Below the pieces are notes generated by a model. That model was not told the origin of the DNA and ran no database searches. It saw nothing but the letters and a program-made list of their open reading frames with translations. Of a DNA stretch of 35,659 nt, positions 13,825-20,312 are shown piece by piece. Origin of the DNA: a virus; IMG/VR virus record IMGVR_UViG_3300029267_003811, positions 1 through 35,659 of that record; one strand, written 5' to 3'. The stretch's first letter is position 1; each line of letters starts with the position of its first letter. Made by a program: the position numbers and the translations under genes.

Positions 13825-15798
13825 TTGGAATTGTCCCCAGTCACTGATCTCACCGCGGTCCAAATGGTCAATCCCGCCGGCCGGCAGGTGGAGGTCGCCG
13901 CCGAGCGGGTAGACTACCTGCTCGGCCACGGATTCCGCTACCCGACGATCGCGGACGTGCTCGCCTCGACCTCGCCGCCTCCCCCGCCTCCCCCGTCGCC
14001 TCCGCCTTCGCCGAAGGCGGCGAAGGCAGAGAAGGCGGCGGTGGTGGGGGGGGCGCCCCCCGCGGCCGCGCCTCCGCCGCCGCGCTGCCAGATATCTCAC
14101 ACTCTGATGGAGTTCGACGTCTCGCCGCGCTGCACCCGCAAGTGCAAGTTCTGTGCCCCGGGCGTCCCAGCCGGCCGGCGCACGCTGAAAAGCGGCCTGT
14201 CCCTGGAGGCGCACAACCGGGTGGTCGACGAACTCGCCGAGCTGGGTTTCAATCGCCCGGACCGCTGGGTGGTCTACTGCGGGCACGGCGACCCGCTGCT
14301 CTGTCCCTGGCTGCGCGAGGGCCTGCGCTACACCGCCAAGCGCCTGCCGGACTGCAAAATGACCGTCTACACCAACGGCGACCGGCTCGACGAGGAGATG
14401 TGCCGCTTCTTCGAGGCCATCGACCTCCACGGTCTGTTCTGGGACAACTACGGCCGGCGCCGCAAGGTCCGCGGCAAGAAGCGCAAGGCCACCGGCACGC
14501 TGGCGGACATCCGCGAGCCGGAGCTCTACGAGGACGACGCCACCACCGCGCGCGTCCTGGCGGCCATCCGCGACTCGGAGATGGATCCGGACCGGGTCTA
14601 TCTCGTGGACCACACCGCCGGCGGCGAGCCGCAGTTCTATTCCTCGCGCTGCTCCTCGCTCTACAAGCCCGACGTCTCAAAGTGGCTGGACAAGCCCTGC
14701 GGCCTGCCCAGCTACAAGCTGATGCTCACCGATGACGGCCGGGGCGGCCCTGCCTGGATGGTCTGCTGCGAGGACCTGGGCCGCCAGTCGCTCACCCCCT
14801 ACGTGCCCCTCAAGCAGTTGCTGGCCGACTGGCAGCCGAAGATCGAGGCGCTGCTGGCCGGGCGCCGGCGCGAGGCCTGGCCCATCTGCCTCAAGTGCGA
14901 TCGGGACGAGTCCACGCCGCCGGCGCTGGGCTGCACCACCAAGCTGGTGGGCTCGCGGCTCTGGCCGCCGCCGGCGCGCCTCCCGGCCGTGCCCAAGGGC
15001 AAGCGGCGGCTGGTGATCATGCCGCTGAACGCGCCCTGGCGCGCGCTCGGCGAGCTGGTGGCCCGCGCGGTGGACGAGCTCTCCACCGTGCCCGGCGAGA
15101 CGCTGCTGCTCTGGAACGACCCCCAGCCGGCCCCGGAGAGCCTCCGCGGCCCCGGCCGCGTGGTGTGGGAGTCGCCCAGCTACGGATGGAAGGGCATCGC
15201 CGTCGGCCTGGGCCGGGCCTACCGCTACGCGCTGGAGAAGGGCTTCGACTGGACAATCAAGCTTGACACCGACACCGCCATCCTGGCCCGCGGATGGGAC
15301 GCGGCGCTCTGCCACGAGTGCCCCGCCGACGCCCAGATCGGCACCTACATGGACGAGTCGCTTACCGGCTCGATGGACGCCGGCGCCCAGGACGTCTTCG
15401 GCCTGTTCCTGCGCGAGCACGGCCATTACTGCCGCTGGGCGCGCGGGATGATCCGTCGCAACCGCCGCGGCTGGGACCACCTCCAGGGCGGCCTGTACGT
15501 CTTCGGCCGGCAGGCCATGGAGAAGATCGACCGCGTGGTCGGCCTCGAGGCCGACGACCAGGAGGTGCTCTCCGAGGACGACCGCATCGGCGAGGACGTG
15601 TATTTCGACTCCAAGGCCAAGCTCTCCGGCGTCCGGCAGTCCGACTGCCGGCGGGTGCGCATCTGGTTCCGGCGCGAGGGCGCCTCGATGCGCGAGCGCT
15701 TCATTCGCTATCACCGGGACGCCCGCGGCGTGGTCGCGGTGCACCCGGTCAAGGACGCCGCGCTCCTGGAGCGGCTGCTGGAGGAGGCCCTCGGGTGA
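13825..15798 (+). CDS. Radical SAM-glycosyltransferase fusion with a small N-terminal phage domain
   Basis: This 657-residue protein starts at TTG 13825 (a second TTG is at 13831), with AGAGAGGAG as ribosome site. Residues 1-50 (VQMVNPAGRQVEVAAERVDYLLGHGFR) resemble a small domain found in phage head-tail clusters. Residues 51-88 are a Pro/Ala linker. A radical SAM domain follows, with C103-x3-C107-x2-C110 for the [4Fe-4S] cluster. A SPASM-like cysteine set is present at C292, C314/C315, C355 and C358. From about residue 390 a GT-A glycosyltransferase fold follows, with DTD at 481-483 (metal and sugar nucleotide) and a downstream DDRIGEDVYF. The reaction is unknown. It leads the sugar cassette and overlaps the next gene by GTGA. 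Confidence 0.75.
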   Translation: MELSPVTDLTAVQMVNPAGRQVEVAAERVDYLLGHGFRYPTIADVLASTSPPPPPPPSPPPSPKAAKAEKAAVVGGAPPAAAPPPPRCQISHTLMEFDVSPRCTRKCKFCAPGVPAGRRTLKSGLSLEAHNRVVDELAELGFNRPDRWVVYCGHGDPLLCPWLREGLRYTAKRLPDCKMTVYTNGDRLDEEMCRFFEAIDLHGLFWDNYGRRRKVRGKKRKATGTLADIREPELYEDDATTARVLAAIRDSEMDPDRVYLVDHTAGGEPQFYSSRCSSLYKPDVSKWLDKPCGLPSYKLMLTDDGRGGPAWMVCCEDLGRQSLTPYVPLKQLLADWQPKIEALLAGRRREAWPICLKCDRDESTPPALGCTTKLVGSRLWPPPARLPAVPKGKRRLVIMPLNAPWRALGELVARAVDELSTVPGETLLLWNDPQPAPESLRGPGRVVWESPSYGWKGIAVGLGRAYRYALEKGFDWTIKLDTDTAILARGWDAALCHECPADAQIGTYMDESLTGSMDAGAQDVFGLFLREHGHYCRWARGMIRRNRRGWDHLQGGLYVFGRQAMEKIDRVVGLEADDQEVLSEDDRIGEDVYFDSKAKLSGVRQSDCRRVRIWFRREGASMRERFIRYHRDARGVVAVHPVKDAALLERLLEEALG

Positions 15799-16403
15799 GG
15801 TACGCGCTGGTCGGCAACGGCCCCAGCGCCGCCGGGTGCGGCGCGGAGATCGACGCGCATGACCGCGTGGTCCGCTTCAACGCTTTCCCGATCTCCCAGG
15901 CCGCCGATGCCGGCCGGCGTCTGGACGTCTGGGTGTGGTTCGGATGGCTGGACTATCTCGCTCGCATGGGCGGCGCGCCGCGGGGCGAATACCAGGTGTG
16001 GATGCCGCTGCCGCTTTCCTGCTGCGGCTCCGGCGGCGTGGGCGACGCCGCGCGGATAATCGAGCAGGCCCGCGGCCGGCGCATCCGCTGGGTCTCCGAG
16101 GCCTGGCGTCGCGGCGAGGTGAGCTTCCTGGGCGGCCGTGATCCTTCCAGCGGCTTCACCGCCGTGGATATGGCGATCCGTCTGGGCGGCGCCACCGAGA
16201 TAACGCTCTACGGCTTCGACGCGGTGGCCCCGGACCGCCCCGGCTTCCACGACGCCCGCGGTCCGTTCCCTTTCATCGGCACCGCCCACCCCTGGCGCGC
16301 CGAGAAGCGGGCCTATGCCGACCTCGCCGCGCGCGGCCTGTGGATGGGCGAGCGCTGGCCGGTGCGGGTCCGCTGGCCCTCGCGGCCGGAGATCGAGTCG
16401 TGA
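15795..16403 (+). CDS. GT29 sialyltransferase-like glycosyltransferase
   Basis: This 202-residue protein starts at GTG 15795. The N-terminal block YALVGNGPSAAGCGAEID and HDRVVRFNAF matches the L-motif of family GT29 (VGNs....G.eID.hd.V.R.N). Residues 117-142, PSSGFTAVDMAIRLGG through LYGFD, match the S-motif (PstG......a...d.v.vyGF). A histidine in GFHDARG (about 153) could be the late catalytic His. GT29 enzymes use CMP-sialic acid as donor, and the next gene is a CMP-sugar synthetase. There is no membrane anchor, so it acts in the cytoplasm. The acceptor is unknown. Confidence 0.72.
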   Translation: MRYALVGNGPSAAGCGAEIDAHDRVVRFNAFPISQAADAGRRLDVWVWFGWLDYLARMGGAPRGEYQVWMPLPLSCCGSGGVGDAARIIEQARGRRIRWVSEAWRRGEVSFLGGRDPSSGFTAVDMAIRLGGATEITLYGFDAVAPDRPGFHDARGPFPFIGTAHPWRAEKRAYADLAARGLWMGERWPVRVRWPSRPEIES

Positions 16404-17134
16404 GCGTCAACGTCGCGGTGGTCACCGCCCGTCACCACTCGCCGGGCCGGCCGGAGAAGAACCTCTTCGAGCTCCGCGGCCGACCGCTGCTGGCTTACCC
16501 GGTGCTGGCCGCGCAGGGCTCGGCCCGGGTTGACCGGGTGTACTGCTCGACCGACGGCGAGGCCATCGCCGCCGCCGCGGCCGAGATGGGCTGCGAGATC
16601 GTCTGGCGGCCCGAGGGTGTGGCCGGCGACGTGCCCCACAAGGTGGTCATCCGCCACGCCGTCGAGGAGATCGCCGGCCGCCTGGGCGGCCTGTCCGCGC
16701 TGGGCTCGGTGGTGGTGCTGCTGGGCAACACGGTGATGGTCGACGCCGCGCTGATCAGCGCGGCGCTGGCCATGCTGGAGCGCGAGAGGGATATCGACGG
16801 CGTGCTCTCGGCCTGGCGCGCCCAGGACGATCACCCGCTCCGCGCGCTGGAGGAGGGTCCCGACGGCCTCGTGCGCCCCTACGGCGGCGGGCCGCGGGAC
16901 GTGGACTCCAACCGGCAGAGCTACCCGCCGGCGCTTTTCTACGACCAGGGGGTGTGGGCCTTCCGCGCCGGCTGCGCGCTGCGCGAGGACGGCCCGTCGC
17001 CCTGGACCTGGATGGGCCGGCGCTGCCGGGCCATCGTCCGCGAGTGGGTCACTGGCCGCGACGTGCACGAAGAGCTCGATGTGGCCGCCGCCGAGTGGTG
17101 GCTGGACCGGGAGGGCATCCCTTGCCGCAGATGA
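16400..17134 (+). CDS. CMP-sugar (NeuA-like) cytidylyltransferase
   Basis: The 244-residue product starts at GTG 16400 (GTGA overlap). VTARHHSPGRPEKNLFELRG is a variant of the NeuA nucleotide-binding loop (ARGGSKGIPRKNL), keeping the Arg and the KNL. RPLLAYPVLAA, DRVYCSTDGEAIAAAAAEMG and the late VHEELDVAAAEWWLD complete the family pattern. NeuA couples CTP to sialic or related nonulosonic acids to give the CMP-sugar. The usual LQPTSPLR block is replaced by LLGNTVMVD, so substrate choice may differ. No genes that synthesise the sugar acid itself are present, so it would have to come from the host. Confidence 0.75.
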   Translation: MSVNVAVVTARHHSPGRPEKNLFELRGRPLLAYPVLAAQGSARVDRVYCSTDGEAIAAAAAEMGCEIVWRPEGVAGDVPHKVVIRHAVEEIAGRLGGLSALGSVVVLLGNTVMVDAALISAALAMLERERDIDGVLSAWRAQDDHPLRALEEGPDGLVRPYGGGPRDVDSNRQSYPPALFYDQGVWAFRAGCALREDGPSPWTWMGRRCRAIVREWVTGRDVHEELDVAAAEWWLDREGIPCRR

Positions 17135-17742
17135 CCGAGGAGCGCGACTTCATCGCCGCGCGCCTGGCCGGGCGGGCCGGGCGCTTCCTGGACGTCGGAG
17201 CTTACGACGGGGTCACCGACTCCCTGACCCGGGTGCTCTTCGAGGCCGGCTGGTCCGGCGTGCTGGTCGAGCCCGACCCGCGGAGCTTCCTGGCCCTCTT
17301 CGCCAACTACGGCCCGGATATCCCCGGCGCCGAGCGCGTCGAGCTGGTGGCTGCCGCGGTGCTGCCCGACGCCGGGCTCGCGCGCTTCTGGATTTGCGAG
17401 GACCAGAGGGAGACCTCCACCGCCGCCGAGCGCTTCCGCGACTCCTTCGCCCGCACCCACGGCGCGAACTATCGCCGCGCCCACTGGCTCCACGGTCTCA
17501 CCCCCGAGGCGCTGCTGGCCGCCTTCCCCGGCGAGTTCCGCTTCCTCAACGTGGACGCCGAGGGGTTCTCCTGCGAGCTCTTCGCGCGGCTGCTGTCCGC
17601 CGGGGTGAGCGGCCTGGAGCTGGCCTGCGTCGAGCGCGACCACCAGCGCCAGGGCCTGGCCCGGGACGCGGCCGCCGCCGCCGGCCTGAAGCCGGTGCTG
17701 GAGACCGAGGTCAACCTGCTCTTCGGCCGGGAGGACGGCTAG
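17131..17742 (+). CDS. FkbM-family SAM methyltransferase
   Basis: This 203-residue protein starts at ATG 17131 (ATGA overlap). Motif I is FLDVGAYDGVTDSLTR at residues 17-32, followed by GWSGVLVEPDPRSFLALFAN, where the acidic residue binds SAM. FLNVDAEGFSCELFARLL is the conserved late FkbM block. Family members methylate hydroxyls, often on sugars or glycolipids. In this cassette it probably methylates a glycan, as capping of phage or surface sugars, but the substrate is inference. It is coupled at both ends. Confidence 0.78.
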   Translation: MTEERDFIAARLAGRAGRFLDVGAYDGVTDSLTRVLFEAGWSGVLVEPDPRSFLALFANYGPDIPGAERVELVAAAVLPDAGLARFWICEDQRETSTAAERFRDSFARTHGANYRRAHWLHGLTPEALLAAFPGEFRFLNVDAEGFSCELFARLLSAGVSGLELACVERDHQRQGLARDAAAAAGLKPVLETEVNLLFGREDG

Positions 17743-18674
17743 TGGGCATCGCCTGGGGCGTGGACGTGTTCAACCCTTGGGGGCGGCGGACCACCGTCAC
17801 CCGCGAGCGCCTGGCCTGGCTGCTCAAGGCGGGCTTCCGCCTGCCCGCGCTGCGCACCGTCGGCGAGGCCCCCGACGGCGCGGTGCTTCTGGACCTGGCC
17901 GACTGCGGGGTGGGCGACTGTTGCGCGGCGCTCGCGGCGGCCCGCTGGCTGTCCGATGCCCCGGACGGCCGGCCGCTGTGGGTGGCCTGCCGCGCCTCCT
18001 GCGCCTTCCTCTTCGCCGGCCTGGCCGAGCGGGTGATCACCGGCGAGCCGCCGGCCACCGGCTGGGGGCTGCGCCTGGACGCCGCCGCCGCGCTGCAGCA
18101 GGGGGCCCTGGACCACGCCGACCGCTACTCGGCGGTGGAGCTGCTCTGCGAGCTCGCCGGCGCCCACCCCGCGGTGCCCTGCTACGAGCCGCCGCCGGCG
18201 GATGTGGCGACCGCCCGCGCCGGCTCCCGCCCGCTGGTGCTGCTGCAGCCGCTCTCGTCCTGCCCGGCCAAGGACTGGCCGCTGGAGTGCTGGTGCGCGC
18301 TGGCCGCCCGGCTGGTCGACGGCTCGCCGCCGGCGGCCGTAGCCGTCACCCACTCCGGGCCCATCGACTGGCCGGACGGCTCGCTGCTCCCGGACGTCCT
18401 CGACCTCTGCGGCGCCCCGCTGGGCCGCGTCGCCGCGGTGGTCGCCGCCGCCGCGCTGACCGTCGCCCCGGACTCCGCGATCTTCCACCTCTCCGCCGCG
18501 GTGGGCGCGCCGGCGCTGGGCCTCTTCGGCCCCACCGGCGGGGCCGAGCACTGCCGGTGGTACCCGCAGGCCCGGGTGATCCAGGCCGAGCCGCCCGACG
18601 GCCTGGCGGCGCTCTCCGTCGGTCGGGTGGAGGACGTGTGCCGCGAGATGCTGGAGGAGGCCGGCGATGGGTAA
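17742..18674 (+). CDS. GT9 (heptosyltransferase)-like glycosyltransferase
   Basis: The 310-residue product starts at GTG 17742 (TAGTG overlap). The N-terminal 60 residues are unusual (VDVFNPWGRRTTVTRERLAW). Then LLDLADCGVGDCCAALAAARWL takes the place of the GD.... opening of GT9 enzymes. The C-terminal half is more typical: VLLQPLSSCPAKDWPLECW, then APDSAIFHLSAAVGAPALGLFGPT and HCRWYPQ, which is the nucleotide-sugar site of heptosyltransferases. The acceptor is unknown. It is last in the sugar cassette and runs 8 bases into the next structural gene. Confidence 0.7.
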   Translation: MGIAWGVDVFNPWGRRTTVTRERLAWLLKAGFRLPALRTVGEAPDGAVLLDLADCGVGDCCAALAAARWLSDAPDGRPLWVACRASCAFLFAGLAERVITGEPPATGWGLRLDAAAALQQGALDHADRYSAVELLCELAGAHPAVPCYEPPPADVATARAGSRPLVLLQPLSSCPAKDWPLECWCALAARLVDGSPPAAVAVTHSGPIDWPDGSLLPDVLDLCGAPLGRVAAVVAAAALTVAPDSAIFHLSAAVGAPALGLFGPTGGAEHCRWYPQARVIQAEPPDGLAALSVGRVEDVCREMLEEAGDG

Positions 18675-19302
18675 CTGGTCGACGGACCGCGACGTTTTCC
18701 TGCTCGAGCCCGGCGCGCTGGACGCGCTGTCCCGCCGCATCAACCCCCTGGCCGAGGGCGCCGACGGGGCCACCGCCGCCGACGGCGTGACCTTCACCAG
18801 CGCCGCGGTGGCCGACTGGTCCGCGGCCGGCGTCACCGCAAACCATTTCCTCGAGATCACCAGCGGCGATTACCAGGACTTCTACGGCATCAGCGCGGTG
18901 GCGAGCGCCGCGCTGACCCTGGGCCGGCAGGTCACCGCCAGCGGGAGCGCGCTCAAGTTCGCGGTGCGCACCTTCGACGACTTCCACGACGAGGCCCATC
19001 AGCACTACCAGGATTACATCATCCGCGTCGAGGACGACGAGGAGTGGGACGACGACGAGCTGCACGCCAACAGTCAGCGCCAGCTCCGCGACCTGTGCGT
19101 GGCCCGGGTGCTGGGGCGGATCTGCTGGGCGGCCTCGCGCGAGAAGGACGACATCTGGTGGGTCAAGGCCGAGCGCTGGAGCGCCCGGGAGAAGCGCCTC
19201 TTCACCTCGCTGGGCGAGCTGTGGAAGGACGTCGATAGCGACGGGGAGCGGGACGAGATCACCACCCACCGGTGGGGCTCCGTGGAGGCGGGCATCTCGT
19301 GA
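18667..19302 (+). CDS. Probable head-tail connector protein
   Basis: This 211-residue protein starts at ATG 18667. The N-terminal half is predicted beta-rich (GVTANHFLEITSGDYQDFYG), with an acidic DEEWDDDEL hinge. The C-terminal half is helical with many charged and Trp residues (LCVARVLGRICWAASREK, WWVKAERWSAREKR). It is the first structural gene after the capsid (with the sugar cassette between). In siphophages this slot holds the adaptor. The assignment rests on position and architecture, not on a recognised motif. Confidence 0.45.
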   Translation: MGNWSTDRDVFLLEPGALDALSRRINPLAEGADGATAADGVTFTSAAVADWSAAGVTANHFLEITSGDYQDFYGISAVASAALTLGRQVTASGSALKFAVRTFDDFHDEAHQHYQDYIIRVEDDEEWDDDELHANSQRQLRDLCVARVLGRICWAASREKDDIWWVKAERWSAREKRLFTSLGELWKDVDSDGERDEITTHRWGSVEAGIS

Positions 19303-19772
19303 GCGCGCTCAGCATCGAGGTCCGGGGCACCGAGGTCATCGCCGCCGACCTCACCCGGCTGGCCGAGGCCGGCGGTTCGCCGGTCGAGGCGCTCACCGAG
19401 ATGGGCGCCTGGCTGCTGGTGACCCTGTGGGACCGCATCGCCGGCCGCCCGACCTCGGCCTACGCGGAGAGCTATCGGAGGTGGCTGGTCCGCACCGGCG
19501 AGATATCCGGCAAGCTGCTGGGCGTGCTCACCGGCGCGCTCATCGGCTCCAGCGCCCCGGGCCCGGCCGGCGGCGGCGACCTCGATATGCGCCTGGGCGA
19601 GTCCGAGGCGCTGGTCGGCTTCGTCGATCCCCAGAACCGCGCCAAGGCCGCCGGCTTCAACGCGTGGTATCAGTCGAAGTTCGGCGAGCCGGCCATCGGT
19701 CTGCGCGCCGGCGACGAGGAGGCGTTGTCCGACATCTTCGACCGCAAAGTGCAGGAGGCGCTCGATGGCTAG
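19299..19772 (+). CDS. Virion morphogenesis protein (HK97 gp10 / Mu gpG-like)
   Basis: The 157-residue product starts at GTG 19299 (GTGA overlap). It opens with an amphipathic strand-helix (LSIEVRGTEVIAADLTRLA) and a long helix containing MGAWLLVTLWDRIAGRP. It then has RLGESEALVGFVDPQNRAKA and a final helix. The arrangement fits the small neck/tail-completion proteins of the gp10 or gpG type, which stand at this point in the gene order. Exact function is inference. Confidence 0.55.
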   Translation: MSALSIEVRGTEVIAADLTRLAEAGGSPVEALTEMGAWLLVTLWDRIAGRPTSAYAESYRRWLVRTGEISGKLLGVLTGALIGSSAPGPAGGGDLDMRLGESEALVGFVDPQNRAKAAGFNAWYQSKFGEPAIGLRAGDEEALSDIFDRKVQEALDG

Positions 19773-19989
19773 AGACACCAACGGCAACGGCAGGAGCTTC
19801 GGGCGGTTGACCGCAATCGTGGCGATCGTGCTAGAGGGCTTGGCCCTGCTGGCTGGGGGGTTCGCGGCTTATAGCGCTCTGTCCAGCCGGGTCACCGCCA
19901 GCGAGGTCCGGGCCACCGGCGCCGAGCGCCGGCTGACGCGCATCGAGGACAAGCTGGACCGCGTCCTGGAGCGCCTTCCGGCGAGGTGA
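19765..19989 (+). CDS. Small single-TM protein with a coiled coil (possible holin or lysis protein)
   Basis: This 74-residue protein starts at ATG 19765. A basic N-terminus (ARDTNGNGRSFGRL) precedes one hydrophobic span (TAIVAIVLEGLALLAGGFAAY, residues 16-36). A charged coiled coil follows (RVTASEVRATGAERRLTRIED). Such one-TM proteins can be holins, antiholins or tail-associated membrane proteins. Its location inside the neck genes is unusual for lysis genes. It overlaps both neighbours, so it is co-expressed with late genes. Confidence 0.55.
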   Translation: MARDTNGNGRSFGRLTAIVAIVLEGLALLAGGFAAYSALSSRVTASEVRATGAERRLTRIEDKLDRVLERLPAR

Positions 19990-20312
19990 GCATGGCCGCC
20001 TACCTCGCCGCCCGCACCCGCCTCATCGCCGGCCAGCGCGTCCCGGACGTGCCGGGCATCGAGGCCGCGCGCTGGCGCTGGCTGTCCGAGCGCCACGGCT
20101 ACTTCGAGGCAGAGGGCAAGCTCGACGGCGTGGAGGCCGCCCCGGCCGCCTACCCCAACGGTGTGAGGCTCGACACCCCCTGCATCCGCCCCTTCCAGGA
20201 CGGCCTGCCCGAGGAGCCCGACGAGCTGGCCGGGGTCACCGACGCGGAGCTGACCGCTGAGGTCCGCCGGCGCGGCCTGACCGTCTCCGGCGAGGCGGTG
20301 CCCCTTGGCTAA
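19986..20312 (+). CDS. Hypothetical neck-region protein
   Basis: This 108-residue protein starts at GTG 19986 (GTGA overlap); ATG 19992 is an alternative. It begins with a helix (AAYLAARTRLIAGQ), contains WRWLSERHGYFEAEG, and ends in TDAELTAEVRRRGLTVSGE. No family was recognised. It lies between the TM protein and the 784-residue tail protein and may be structural. Confidence 0.55.
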   Translation: MSMAAYLAARTRLIAGQRVPDVPGIEAARWRWLSERHGYFEAEGKLDGVEAAPAAYPNGVRLDTPCIRPFQDGLPEEPDELAGVTDAELTAEVRRRGLTVSGEAVPLG

